From the NCBI GenBank assembly GCA_003415625.1, contig PYIU01000005.1:67001-131000 (forward strand): a stretch of 64,000 nt of DNA, read 5' to 3'. Positions 10,156-21,654 of the stretch are shown here, piece by piece. Both the position numbers and the translations under genes were made by a program. The notes under the pieces were generated by a model that had not been told where the DNA came from, searched no databases, and saw nothing but the letters and a program-made list of their open reading frames with translations. The DNA comes from Aquanectria penicillioides. Taxonomy: Eukaryota; Ascomycota; Sordariomycetes; Hypocreales; Nectriaceae. The stretch's first letter is position 1. Each line of letters begins with the position of its first letter.

Positions 10156-10425
10156 CTAGGGACGCTTGATGCGAGACGCTGGCTCATGCGCTTGCGATCT
10201 TCCTCGCTTTGTCCCAAACCCATGACTCTTGGGAACTAGCTTTTCCGCTAAAACCAGGTCAGATCTGTTATTGCTTTCTACTTTCACAATAAGTGGAGAC
10301 TTGTCAATAATCTCCATCGTAGGTAGGGCGACGTAGGTTGTACACCATGAACCTTGAATACCGTAGGATGCGAGCCTCAAATACAGGTTGCCAATATGGC
10401 TTGATGTGAACTGTTGTAACGGCAT
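10156..10425 (-). other. Unrecognised open frame, 89 codons
   Basis: An open frame with ATG lies just upstream (on the minus strand) of the regulator pseudogene and stops in a basic tail. I recognise no domain. The coding-like composition and the same orientation make it a possible remnant of the 5' part of that gene, but the zinc cluster expected there is missing. It is divergent from the SDR at 10499 with about 75 bp between them. Confidence 0.25.
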
Positions 10426-10498
10426 TGTCGCAGATTCACATCAGTTTTATTCATCTCAACATACCAATCATACAAACTTGACTCGCGTATCGCCAAAG

Positions 10499-11471
10499 AT
10501 GGATGTCCCAAGCTTTGCATTGATTACTGGTGCCGGTTTGGGATTTAGCCAAGCTTGCGCCATGACATTTGCTCGGGATGGCGCCGCCAGCATTGCGCAG
10601 TTTAATCTCAATTCGGATAGCTTGTCCAAGACCAAAGCCGCCATCGAAGAAAAGAAGTACAGCTCTGGTGACAAACCATGTCGCATTGTAAGACATGTCG
10701 TTGATGCGACGGATGAGGAGCGAGTCAGCATTACGGTCAACGAGGCGGCCAAAGAATTCGACCGCCTGGACTATGTTGTAAACGCTGCCGGCGTTGCCTT
10801 CAAACAGATTGGTGGTGCAGCATTTACCGATACCAAGGATTGGCAACGGGTGCTCCCGATTAATCCGAATGGCACGTTTTTTATGCTCAGAGCGGTGGCG
10901 AAAATGATACTCAAGCAAGAGCGCATCCTGTCTACAATCGACGGAAGGCCGCTTCAGCGTGGCTCCATTTTTATTTTTCCATCTATCCAGAGAGTTATCG
11001 CCACTCCCTTGTCAACTTCTTATATTACGTACAAGCACGACGTAATAGGACTTACTCGAACGGCGTCTGAGGATTACGCTAAGGATGGTGTGTGGATTAA
11101 CGCCATCTGCCCAGGCTACATTGAAACATTCATGACAACTGAATCTACGCTAATACATGCTGTCATAGAGGATAAAGTTGCAACAGAAGGGCCAATGTTG
11201 AGAGCTGGTCAACCCCAAGAGAAAGCTGACGGAATGGTGTACCGTAAAATCTCAGCAAATTCGACCACCTTAGTTTCTTCAAGAAAGTGCAGAAAAAGTA
11301 CACACGACCAATTATGTGACGGAGAACTTTCTTCTTACTGTAAAAAATGGAGATCCCGTCGACGCTAAGGTGGCCGAATTTGCTGAGTTTTTACGGTATT
11401 TGACTGGAGGGCGAAGCTCGTTTGTAACTGGAAGCTCTCTTTTCGTGGATACAGGTTACACCCAGCGATAG
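10499..11471 (+). pseudogene. Short-chain dehydrogenase/reductase disrupted by a MITE
   Basis: The start MDVPSFALITGAG at 10499 opens a classical SDR. Features seen: a cofactor loop TGAGLGFS (the last glycine of TGxxxGxG is Ser), the VVNAAGV strand-4 motif, and a catalytic Ser (FPSIQ) followed by YITYK, which keeps YxxxK, then the ICPGYIET turn. The frame runs normally to GMVY at about 11241. There a 155-bp inverted-repeat insertion (11242-11396) throws it out of frame to a stop at about 11368. Beyond the insertion the missing C-terminus is intact (LTGGRSSFVTGSSLFVDTGY, TAG at 11469-11471). Removing the element with one TA copy leaves 816 nt, exactly 272 codons including stop. SDRs of this type oxidise or reduce alcohols, ketones or polyols with NAD(P); the substrate is unknown. 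Confidence 0.85.
11242..11396. mobile_element. 155-bp MITE with TA target duplication, inserted in the SDR gene
   Basis: The ends form an imperfect 32-bp inverted repeat with two mismatches: the left end starts CCGTAAAATCTCAGCAAATT at 11242 and its complement ends at 11396. The element is flanked by TA at 11240-11241 and 11397-11398. It has no coding capacity. The TIR differs from that of the 660-bp element at 5594, so it is a separate family. TA preference and small size point to a Tc1/mariner-derived MITE. Confidence 0.85.
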
Positions 11472-11865
11472 TATTCGGGTTAAGCCCCATAATCCTAGAC
11501 CTTAAGAGTAGTAAAATACAAGACAAGCCAAGAGTCCCAACTTCATCTGCCGTCCCAGACATAGGAGGTAAGCAATTGTTGCACGCGCGGGGCGCAGACT
11601 CTTCGCAGCGAAATTGGCCCAAACCGCAGGGAATACAGAATACGCACCACAATTCTACACAAACCAAGATTCTTTCTTACGTTCATAATTAAGTGGCGAC
11701 CAAAAATGATATTAACGGCGGGTCCCAGTGAGCATGTCTATGTAAGTATTGAGAGTTCCCATCCGACGTCTGTTTAAAATCATGGTCATCCTACCCTAGA
11801 CTAACTCAACTGCTTGACACATCTCTTTATTCGATCAGATTGCCTCTCTTCCACCGGAATACACC

Positions 11866-12583
11866 ATGGCCCGACAAATTGAAGGTAAATCTGCAATTAT
11901 TACTGGTGCGGGTGTTTTTGAGTCAGTGAGTTATCATCTCCCGGCAGAGGCCAAGACCCACTAACCTTGGTGACTAAGGTTTCAGCACCTTTTGGGTGCC
12001 CCCAGGCTCAGGAAACAGCATCGATCCCATAGATGGTGGCCGATATGCTCAAATCGACATCAACATGGTGCACCCCATCCGAACCACGCAACTCGTAGTA
12101 TCCCGAGCGTTCAATACTGAGTCTAGGCTTATGATGATTATTATTGTATCAAACACCAATGGTTAATAGGCATAATTTTCTACACCAATCCATGCTGCTA
12201 CCAAGCATGCGATTAATGGGTTTGTGAGATCCTAGAAGGTTTTGCAGGCATCCACGTAGCCGCTTACGCGCCAGGTATTATGAGAACGCCAATGTATACT
12301 GAAAACCCCGACAAGCTAGCGTCCATTGACATGACCAAAGATTCGTGGTTGGAACCGGAAGAGGTAGTAGAGGTTATGGTGGCATTAATTGAAAGAAGTG
12401 TGATTGGTACAAGACATGCCTATCAAAGGTGGAATTATTCTTGAGGTCCCGGGCGGGCGTGTACGAGTAGTAAGCCCGTAGAATGATCCTGGGTCTAGTG
12501 GACCCGGGGCATTGGCTTCCAACATTACGACACTGGAAGGTGACATCGGAAGCACTCTGACCAAGGGCTGGGGTCTGAAATAA
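11866..12583 (+). pseudogene. 15-hydroxyprostaglandin-dehydrogenase-like SDR pseudogene
   Basis: The ATG at 11866 begins MARQIEGKSAIITGAG, an SDR cofactor site, but the frame fails within about 30 codons. Scattered family words follow in order and in changing frames: GGRYAQIDINMVHPIRTTQL (about 12035-12095), an active-site-like ATKHAINGFV (about 12200-12230) followed by a stop and frameshift, HVAAYAPGIMRTPMYTENP (about 12255-12315), WLEPEEV and VMVALIE (about 12350-12395), and a tail NDPGSSGPGALASN ending with TAA at 12581-12583. An in-frame TAG precedes NDPG. The catalytic Tyr of YxxxK appears replaced by His in PIHAATK. It is an older wreck than the neighbouring MITE-broken SDR. Confidence 0.72.
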
Positions 12584-15503
12584 GGCGATGAACAGTCTTC
12601 GGACTGATGAAGCCTCTCAGAGAGGTACTTAAATCATCAATGCATGATACACCGAGGCTATGATATCATATCCATATACTGGCTTGTCACACGGCCGGCC
12701 AGATCCGGCCAGATTCAAGGATGCGTAGATTAGTGTTTTTTTTCTGGTCTAAAACGATTATTACGTATGGATTGAATCTTACGGTACCTTTAGTGCCCAA
12801 AGCATGCATTTGAATATATATAGAGAGTCTTAACAACGGACGGTGAATCGGAAACAATCTTGATTGGGGTCGTAAGAATATTTACCTTGAGATCTTCGAT
12901 CGACCTTGACGCCTAGTCCCTGATCGCGTGCTGTTGAATGTATCTCATCTCGGCATGGGAGATTGAATGACAAAATCGCGATCTGGGGGAGTAAAGCAAT
13001 AGGGAGTTGCTGGCGGTTTCGAACTTGAGATACTAGATAGGCTAGGGTATGTCACTATTCAGTGATGAATTCAAACCTTGCAAAGAAATCGGCGCTGACT
13101 GCATGCATCAATAAAGCGATACCCGTTTCATTTACATAATACGCCTTTGTTACAAGCAGCGACGGAGGGCGGGCTGTTACACAGCATTTCCTGACCAAGG
13201 AAATCGAATTTTGTTATCCACATCGATCTCACTAATGTTTGAATGGGCGTTGTAGAATGCTTGGCGCCTGGGCATTTAGGATATGGGTTGACACCCTCCC
13301 CCCACGTGGTTGATGTGGGTGCGGATGGGGTTTCCACTGCTCTTCAATGTATCTAGATGCTCATGCTGAACGGAGTTTTCAACAGAGTTACTCCGTAAAG
13401 TTGGGAAGGATATTTCATTGTTTATATGCTACGTTTGAAAGTGGATATTCAGATGATTAGGGAATTCGTGTCCCGGGCCTCTGGCAATGGGCACGTATTT
13501 GTGACAATTTGTCGTGATGGAGTGCTATTTTTGCCCAGAAACAAGGGGCCTGATTATTAATGCTGCACGCTTCCCTATCCCAGTGGGGTTTTTTTATCCT
13601 GCTGACAATACCTAATTTGGGGGCTAGCTGGGGTTCTGCAGCCCTGCCACTCAGGGGCGGAGGCTGGGGCGATATTCCGCTGTCCCCAACGCGGAATAGT
13701 TTGGGGAACGGATATCGATGGAGGAGTCCAAGAGGAAGATGGGAATGTGGATGCCAGCGTGTGGCCGCGATTTAGGTACTAGCCCAGCTCAGCTCAGCTC
13801 AGCTCCGCGGGTGTATTCCGCAAAGCATTTGTTGAGTGCTGCACCATCGCCCACTTTACTGAAACAGGATTTTTGAGGCATTCCTTGGGCGGTGAGCCCT
13901 TACTGTGGTAAGGTGTAATCGGGAAAGACGGCATGCCTCGTCATCATCGAGGAGCAAGGAACGCTGATATCAGAGTAATCACCAGCCACAGAAGAGTGCA
14001 CGGAGGCATTCGCAAAAGAGAAGCCTGGGTAAAATGGATCACGACGTTGGGCTCCCATGCCGACGGCAGTGGGGAGGAGTTTGCGGGCGAGCGAGTCCGC
14101 CGTGGTCGTGGGTGAATCCATGGGCGGGTCCGAGTGGCAACGGAGCATGTCCGCCAGCTCTGCTCTGGCTCTGGCGTGGCACAATGTGAGTGAGCCAGTC
14201 TAAAGCCATGTCTCTCCCAAAGAAGAAACAACGGCGTTCGGGGAGGCAAGGCGCAACCTTCTTCGGCTTGCCATAGCCACCTTGTCTGATCCAGGCTTGA
14301 TGGCGGACTGATAGCGGTGTCCAGAATCAGTCGGTGCATTCTGGCAAGCTCAACTCCTCCAATCACGTCTGGATTCATGCGCCGCACGCATGGGGCCGGT
14401 GGCTGCGTTATACTATGTATGTACAAGTATGTACATGAATGCACAGACTTCACATGGTGTCTCGACCGTCTGTCAAGCGTGGCCCTTGGGCCTTAGCTGC
14501 TAACCAGCTGGACTTTGTCAAATTTGCGCCCACTTGCGCCTGGGCTGCTCTGGTATGAGCTGATTGACCGTCTGCCATGGGGGTTTGCTGGTCTCGAGCT
14601 TAATTTAGAAATTTTCGTAAGCTTCTTTCGCGTCTTGGTGTCGCGTTTCTTTTCTTCTTCACTCCCACTCCGCCTCTTGTCTTTCAATTTTCTTTGCTGG
14701 CAGTGCATTTTCACCAACCACCACCCCCATCCGCTGATACACTTAGCCTTTGCTTGCCTATCAAGCAAGAAACGAAAAACCAAACCGTTCATGTGGAGTC
14801 TGCGTAGCTGTCTGGATCGAACCACACAGACCCAAGAAGCAATCATATCAAGGGGATCGGTCAGCTTATGTGAGATGCCCCATAGGACACGCGTATCCGC
14901 GACCGTGGGAGACGTGCGTCCGCTTTCGTCCTCAGCCCTACCCCGTCGCCCCAGCATAAATGATGCATATCAGTAAAGCATACATTTAGCTACTAGTTAA
15001 TTAGTGATGCGCTCCATCCCCTGCTGAAATCTCCCTCACAGCGCTGACCGAGTGCTGAATGAAAGGCAATCGACCGGTGGAAACATCATCATCCCCCCCG
15101 TAAGTGGGCCAATGGAACATGGATCTTGGCCTGGGAGGATTCGACAGACCCGGACCTGCAGTTGGAGAGTTATTGGCCATGGACTGATCCAGGCCCCCAG
15201 ACCCCTGAGGCACTGTCAGCCACTCTCCACAGCTGATGGTGCTACTGGGAGCCATCGTTTGGACAGAAGCTGGAGTACGAATTCCCGTCCGGCACACATT
15301 GCCGAGCGAGAGCCGTACGATGAAGCCGGTGGAAGGGCTACTGCATGAGGCTGTGGTTAGTGGAATCGATGTCGACCCTAGCGGGCGAGATATATTATCC
15401 CAATTCGTGCCACGCGTGATTCCTGTACGACGGTTTTTAGCTCCTCTTGGCCATTCCCTCCCCCTCGTCGTTGTCAGTTTTCAAGGTCCATCATTTTGCT
15501 CCC
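12584..15503. other. 2.9-kb region without recognised gene
   Basis: The stretch contains several overlapping open frames on both strands of 60-170 codons (for example about 13944-14453 minus and 14515-14976 plus). None has recognisable motifs, and opposing frames of similar length overlap, so they are treated as chance. A short CAGCT tandem array lies at 13785-13804. Pyrimidine-rich sequence (about 14630-14760 and 15440-15500) fits a long 5' leader of the LtrA-family gene at 15504. Confidence 0.45.
13785..13804. repeat. (CAGCT)4 microsatellite
   Basis: Four tandem copies of a 5-nt unit in the gene-free region. No function is evident. Confidence 0.8.
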
Positions 15504-18042
15504 ATGACTGAATCTCGTCACGACGGGGACGAAGGGGCCGCTCCCAAGGGCCACAAGCTCTGGTCCGCTCGAACTACCTTTCAATTCGCCAGCTCCAGGC
15601 TCAGCATCGTCAACAACCCTCTTCAGAAGCTGCCCGAGGACGACGAGGGCGAGAGATTAATCTCGGACGGCTATCACAACCAGAGCTCGCCGCCACCCCA
15701 GAAGACCACCGACCCCGAAGATGCTCCACTTCAGTTCTCCAAGGTATGTCTTGTGTCCCCTAGACAAGTGAAGTGCGGGGAGTAGTCACACCTGGCCTAA
15801 AGGGCATTTGCTAACTGCCATTGGAATTTTGCAGAGAGAATCTGCGTCGACGTCTGAGGTAACATGACTCCATCCCCAAGCCAGCAGGAGGCCCATTCTG
15901 ACCGCTTTTCTTGTCTCAGCTATTCTATGACTTGTGGTTCGTCGCCAACCTCAATGTCTTTGCAACCGTCCATCCCATCACAGACTTGATCAACCTAAGA
16001 TCATTTGTCAATTACTTTTTGTAGGGCCGCTTGTCTCATTCCTCAGCCACTGTTCCCGTGCCCCTCTCCTCTGACTCAAATCCTCATTAGGCTTCTCTGG
16101 GTCACATGGTTTGTCACCACTGTCCACGATGCCCGCTTTGGACAAGATGGTATCTTGGAGCGCATAGCACGTGCTTGTCATCTCGGTGTCATGATTGGGT
16201 TTGCCGTTACTGGTGTCTCCTATGAGAAGGAAGGCATAGTTCAGCCCATCTTCAAGGCCATGTGTAAGTGGAATAAGCCTTAATTCAAGATGCAGAAGGA
16301 GTAGTCAACTAACCTCCAAAGCCCTCTGCTTGATGACATCTAGGTTGGTGCTCGCTCTACAGTATACTTTGGTGCTATTTCACGTACGCCGCCACCGCCG
16401 TAGCCGAAATACCCTTTTGATAGCTATAGCTCTTCATCTTCTGCCTGCAATGATATACTTAGCTACGTCTTTCGTTGTAGCGAAACATCCTGACGAGCAT
16501 TTGTTCATCATTTGGTATGTTGCTGGAGTGGGAGAGTTGATTGCTCTCATTCTGCACGCCACCTATTCCAAGACGCTCAGTTTCGAGGGGACGCATTTCA
16601 ACGAAAGACTGAATCTCTTGACCTTGATCATCCTCGGCGAAGGTACGACATTCTACTCTCAGATTTCTGCAACCAAGACTAATCATTCTACTCTCTGTGC
16701 AAAGGTGTTATCATTCTCGCCAAGAATACTACCAAAATTGTCGAGTATACCTATCTCAAGGATGTAACGAGCACTTGGTGTAAGTAATTCCCAACGACAC
16801 CTTGTGTAACTTGCTAACAAGCCCCCCAAGCCAATGCCTTGTTTGGTATCATCATCTCTGCCACATCAATCATTTATATCACCTTCCAACTGTACTTTGA
16901 CTGGATGCATCATCACAGTCATATGAGCGCCGTGTGTCAAGCGTTCTGGTCAGTGATCCACCTGCCTTTCCACGTTTCGCTGGTCCTTCTCGCCGAAGGC
17001 AGTAGTCAGTGGATTCTGTGGTGGCGCGCGATCGAGTCCTTCCAGTCTGCAGAGAAGAAGCTTCATGATAGTGCAGAGGATGCCATCGAGACTATGACCA
17101 CATCTAATGTAGTCGATGCCCTCAACTCAACAGCCCTCTCCATCTTGAAAAAGTACGGTTCAGAAATCGCAGAGGGCGGTGATAAAGCCAAGAACCTCAA
17201 TCAGCCGTTGAAGAAAATTTTGGAAATACCCGACAGCTTCTGGAACCGAACCGACATAGCAGAAACCGATTCAACATATCAGACTTGGGTTGATAATTAC
17301 TTGACCATATCCAGCACAGTTTTGAACTCCATTAGTAGTGCCTTTGGCCTCTCTGGCGATAAGAAAGACGAGAAATCATCAGGCGCGAGCAATATCGACA
17401 GCGCCGAGTTGGAAGCAGTACGAACAACGGCGGATAGGCTGGTGCTGATAGTAAGTGGCTTCAATCCTTCTCTGGCCTGACCAATATGCCTCTTTCGCAT
17501 AGGAGACAAGGGACTAACCATGGCATCTATAGTTCATCTATGTATTTGCAAGTGCTGGCCTCGTTCTCATCCTGCTGATGCTCATGCATCTCCTATCAAA
17601 GCGGAAAGGCTGGTCCATTTTCAACATGTTCCGCATGGCCTTGGTTTCTCTCATCGGTATCGGCCTCGGCCTGGTGGCTCTTATTGGTACCAATGCTGAG
17701 CTGACTGCCAAGTTCCTTTTGACGCCTTGGCAATTGCCGACAATTACCCTCAGTTACTTTGTTGTTCTCATCATCACCCACCTTCCGCATCCTCCACGTA
17801 TTTTCATCAAACGCTCTGAAGTTGTAGAAATGGAGATGGGACAAATGGCCAACCAACAGACACCCGAGGCTCCAAAAAATAATATGAATAGAGGAATGAC
17901 GTTGAAACGAGGACTCACTACGATGCAACGAGCAGCGAGGAACATTCGGATAGAACCTGGACGCTACGACCCCATTGTGGAAGGGGATGCTGAATATGAT
18001 CAAGGAGGTCCCGTTAGTTCTCAAAATCTATACAGGGTGTAA
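15504..18042 (+). CDS. LtrA-family (low temperature requirement A) multi-pass membrane protein
   Basis: Eight exons join in phase to 687 residues: 15504-15743, 15835-15858, 15920-16020, 16091-16263, 16322-16642, 16705-16779, 16831-17450 and 17533-18042. A hydrophilic N-terminus of about 85 residues precedes LFYDLWFVANLNVF, the signature start of LtrA proteins. Further words are RACHLGVMIGFAV, SRLVLALQYTLVLFHVRRH, HFNERLNLLTLIILGEGV and VIILAKNTTK. Hydrophobic helices fill both halves, with a soluble loop at about residues 370-500 and a basic tail. The family is bacterial in name but widespread in fungi; its molecular role is unknown, and it probably sits in the plasma membrane or an organelle. 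Exon 2 is a 24-nt microexon (RESASTSE). The start is chosen because the upstream frame has no better ATG. Confidence 0.85.
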
Positions 18043-18311
18043 GGCACAATGATTCAGTCTACGCATGTGTAATATCGAATAATCTGAAACGGAGGATATT
18101 TCCAAGGGCACGATTTTTACGGGGGCATTGCCCAGGGCATGAGTGGTCTCTCAAAGCGACTTGTTCTACGACTTAGCAAAGATCAAGAACAAAATTTGAC
18201 ATTTGAATGGCGTTATGAATTTTAGATCGTGTGATACGACAAGAAAGACGCTGCGCTAATTCTCATACGTATTTGACAAGATGAATCCCCCTTGTTATTT
18301 TATCATGTTCC

Positions 18312-19802
18312 CTACGAGAGAGGTATTCCTAGGAAGCAATTCTCTGCGGTGGTTGAAGGGTGGGTATACGTTTGGGCAGCCAGGTTTACCTTGAACTCGG
18401 CATATCGGCCCATCAGTTTCTGAACATGTTGTGCGACTTCGTTCTGGAATTCTTCCCATTTCTCCCTCCATTCCGGTGAATAATCGGGGGATAAAATTGC
18501 ATGAATGGTGACCTGCTCAAGAAGAGGCAAGTGTCCAACCGAGAGTTGGTCTGGTAGCTCGGCTAGACTATTCCAAACCCGTGAATATTCAAACACCCTG
18601 ATGACAAGCGTTTTCAGTGTTTGTGGAAGAACTGCAGTTAATAGTGGCCATGATGGGTCCTGTGAATCCATGGAATGTTCATGGAGCGAATACTCATCTA
18701 GCTTCAGTGTCTCAAGTCGAGAAAACTCGGCCAAAATAGTTTGATCGATGATGTAGTGCTCGTTGAATGCTCCGAGATTCAGAAGCGGGTTATCCAAGTT
18801 GATGTCGACAAACTTGAGTGTTGATTTATGCTGAACCAGAATTTCCAACAGCCGAGAGCCTGAAACGTGAACTTCTATGTTCTCTCCGAAGAATGGGTGC
18901 TGGCCGAGATAACGAAAGTGCTGCAAATTTCGGCTGCCTCTGAGCATGTCTTGAATGAATAATAGCGACTGCCTATCATCGCTGAGTGCACAGCTTTGGA
19001 ACTCTAAAGCACGTAGCGAAGGGAGCTTTGGGAAAAGAGCCGTGATGGTGCCTCTGCCCATGAGGCTATCTTCGAGGCCCTTGGACCCTTTAAAGATCAA
19101 CTGCTCCAAGTTCGGGGCTGCGTGTAGCAAGACGCTGATTCCTGGGTTAGACGTGTAGAACCCCCAAGCATCTCCATTCACCAACTGAAGATGCCGTAGT
19201 TTTATAAAACCTTTATCTTTTATTTTTTGGAATCGATTGGAAAGAAAGGAGAAGCTTGTGCCTTTATAATTCCCGTCGTCTTCGATTATCAGCCGCATGG
19301 TTTCGATATTTGGTGCCATGGAGAGAAAAAGCTCAAGCCCAAATTTCCCAGGCGCCAAGTCGTCATCTTGAGCTTCGCCAAAGTCCGGGTCGTCAGGGGA
19401 GTCAATCTCATATTTTCGTCCAAGACCTTTGAGAAATTCAAATTCTTCTTCGTCATCCCAACTGCTCGTCTGACATTCGTCCTGACCAAATTGCCTGATC
19501 GAAGCGGCCAAGTCCCGGCGCTGATGCAAAGTTCGGATAAGAGGAAAAAGGTTCTCGGGCAAGGGGACGGAAATTCGATGGTAAAGGAAAGGTTGGGCAA
19601 CAGAGCCCCAGGTCTTTGAGGTGAGAGAGAGTGAATGAAGTGCTGCTTTACCTTGCTGTTGCTCCAGGTCGTCACCCACAAAAGCTGCAAGTAGAGGCTC
19701 GCCACAGCAATGTACGCACAGCTGAGAACATATGAGCTCTTTTATATCGAATGGCAGACGGTTTAGGTCCGCCCGGAAGGCGTTTAGCTGCATGCAAGAC
19801 AT
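18312..19802 (-). CDS. F-box / leucine-rich-repeat-like protein
   Basis: A single 496-residue frame. The N-terminus after about 13 residues reads LNRLPFDIKELICSQL and continues to LTSKTWGSVAQPFLYHRI, an F-box. The rest shows spaced leucine-rich strands (FIKLRHLQLVNG, LPSLRALEFQSCAL, FSRLETLKLDEYSL, TLKTLVIRVF) consistent with an irregular LRR fold, and an acidic segment near residues 120-145. F-box proteins bind Skp1 and recruit substrates to SCF ubiquitin ligases; the substrate is unknown. The first ATG at 19802 is used; another start a few codons downstream would keep the domain. It is convergent with the LtrA gene. Confidence 0.8.
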   Translation of the reverse strand: MSCMQLNAFRADLNRLPFDIKELICSQLCVHCCGEPLLAAFVGDDLEQQQGKAALHSLSLTSKTWGSVAQPFLYHRISVPLPENLFPLIRTLHQRRDLAASIRQFGQDECQTSSWDDEEEFEFLKGLGRKYEIDSPDDPDFGEAQDDDLAPGKFGLELFLSMAPNIETMRLIIEDDGNYKGTSFSFLSNRFQKIKDKGFIKLRHLQLVNGDAWGFYTSNPGISVLLHAAPNLEQLIFKGSKGLEDSLMGRGTITALFPKLPSLRALEFQSCALSDDRQSLLFIQDMLRGSRNLQHFRYLGQHPFFGENIEVHVSGSRLLEILVQHKSTLKFVDINLDNPLLNLGAFNEHYIIDQTILAEFSRLETLKLDEYSLHEHSMDSQDPSWPLLTAVLPQTLKTLVIRVFEYSRVWNSLAELPDQLSVGHLPLLEQVTIHAILSPDYSPEWREKWEEFQNEVAQHVQKLMGRYAEFKVNLAAQTYTHPSTTAENCFLGIPLS

Positions 19803-20305
19803 GATATCGACGGCAGACTCGTTAAAAACATGGCGTGTTTATAACATTGCCTACCTGCACATGCAGACCATATCACACATGTTTGAGTGGAGCCCTGCAC
19901 GGACAGGAGACCACACTCCGGCTAATTATTCTAGCCGATGATTAGGCTAAATCTGAAGTTCCAAAAGCCTTGAAAGGCAAGAGGTTGCTTCGGTCCTGAG
20001 AGATACTGAGAGATATGAGACTTGACTTTTTGAATCTAAGGAGTCTTTTTACAACAACCTCTTAGGCTTCTTATGCCTGATAGGTTGGGGCTGCCATTCG
20101 CATAAAAAATGTGCTCCTCAAGTGACTAGAGCGACAAGTTTTGAACGGTCAAGCAGGCGCATGATATCAGGATGTTTAAATGTTGACTAATTCGAAATAT
20201 CCATATTGCTGGAGTCGTCACAACGGGATTCATCCGCTCAAACGCCGTATTATGTACAGAAATTCTATGCTGCCATCTACTCTTGCACTTCATTCTTTTC
20301 ATAAT
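19803..20305. other. Intergenic region, 503 bp
   Basis: Promoter of the minus-strand F-box gene and 3' flank of the Pth11-like gene. No gene or clear repeat is seen. Confidence 0.4.
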
Positions 20306-21654
20306 TCATGCCATATCCTCTACAGGTCTGTTCGACTGCAACAGCTCTGCATCGCTACATTGGCTCCTTTTTCGTTTTTCCATGGAATCTTCATTGAAGT
20401 CTGCAGTAGTTCTGGCACCTGTTCCCATGGGGTTTGAATTTCCGGAGTTGTACGGCCCGTTAGTTTGTGATGGGACTCCCGGCTGCGGCGGCATCGAGTT
20501 TCTGTTTGGGCTCCCGGCACCACGATCACCGAAATAAGGCCGCAATGAGGGCAAGCAGGCAATAACTACTCCAAGATTGCATTCAATGATGCACCATAAC
20601 ACTAGGGCGGATAATGTAAATGGTACGCCCTCTTTGGTGGTTGTAGGAGAGATTCGGGATGGTACGTACCTAGAGTACTCATTGGAAATGCATCACCAAC
20701 TTGTGATGCCTCTACCATGACATACCGAAGGATGGAGAAGAGCATTGTGATACCCCCGAGAAGAAATGTACAATACATGCCAATTTTGAGGGATTTCTGG
20801 ATCTTAAGGGTCGGAATGACAAGCCATGGAACCAGGAAGACTTTTGTAATGTCAGGTCTTATTCCTTTACAAATCAGTCATCTTTTTGGCATCATACCTA
20901 GGACGTCTCCTGCAAAGTTGAGGGCCCAAAGTGTTTGAAAGAGGAGCTCGTAGTTATCCGGGAAGCACACCTTTAGTGTCATGTCCCTGTGCCGTCGAAA
21001 TGATTAGTCGAAGCCCTGGTTCTCGGCTAGTGAAAAAGATCGGAATTTTTCTGAGACGTACCAGAATGACCGGAGGGGTGTGCAAATCAAGAAGACGAAG
21101 AGGATACTCCCAATGAAAGCGAGGGTATTGTATGCAATCGTCGCCCACAGAGCAATCCTTCTCTTTACCGTGAATTCGGGGAATATTTGCAAATACATCG
21201 ACAGCAAAGCACCCCTAGACAGGTAAGTTGTCGAAAAAAAAGGAAAGCTCCAGGCCCAGAATAGCTGTTATAAATTAGTTAGCTTACAACCCTTTCCTTC
21301 GAACGTAGGCCCCGTACCTTGAGGAGTTGTGTGACATCGTCTGGCCCGCCCTTGTAGCCGTCCAAATTAGACCCAACTTGCGACTCGAGTGCACCAAGCC
21401 TTGTCAAAGAGACTGGTATGCTTGTGCTCGCTATTCCAAAGACCCCGGAAAGAACCATCAAAATGTCACTTATCATCATCCGGCGCCTTTGGATCTTCAA
21501 TCGTAGGTATAATCGTGCGGCGATGGCAGCTATGGCAAAGACGATAAGAAGCCATCCCACAACCTATATCAATTAGCGCATGGTCAACTTGACCTCCATA
21601 AATATGGAAGAATCGCACCAAGACCGGAACGGGTCCTGATCCTTTGAGTGTCAT
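20306..21654 (-). CDS. Pth11-like integral membrane protein (fungal rhodopsin-like domain)
   Basis: Exons on the minus strand are 21654-21625, 21563-21318, 21264-21062, 20986-20898, 20840-20670 and 20601-20306, joining in phase to 344 residues. Hydrophobic segments include VVGWLLIVFAIAAIAARLYL, LFWAWSFPFFSTTYLSRGAL, IALWATIAYNTLAFIGSILF, NYELLFQTLWALNFAGDVL, VFLVPWLVI and VLWCIIECNLGVVIACLPSL. The last of these is the hallmark ending of the rhodopsin domain (WxxxExxxGxxxACLP). A hydrophilic, Pro/Asn-rich tail of about 75 residues follows. Pth11-type proteins are seven-helix plasma-membrane receptors implicated in sensing surfaces or nutrients. The N-terminus is short, without a CFEM domain, and the first donor (GTCTTG) is weak, so exon 1 is the least certain part. 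Confidence 0.8.

Noticed and set aside
11244..11370. MITE acting as an intron
   Set aside because: GT-AG pairs inside the element leave the downstream exon out of frame or at a stop; only removal at the TA boundaries restores the gene.
13944..14976. Long opposing open frames (169, 154 and 153 codons)
   Set aside because: They overlap each other on both strands, show no motifs or splicing logic, and lie in what looks like promoter and leader sequence.
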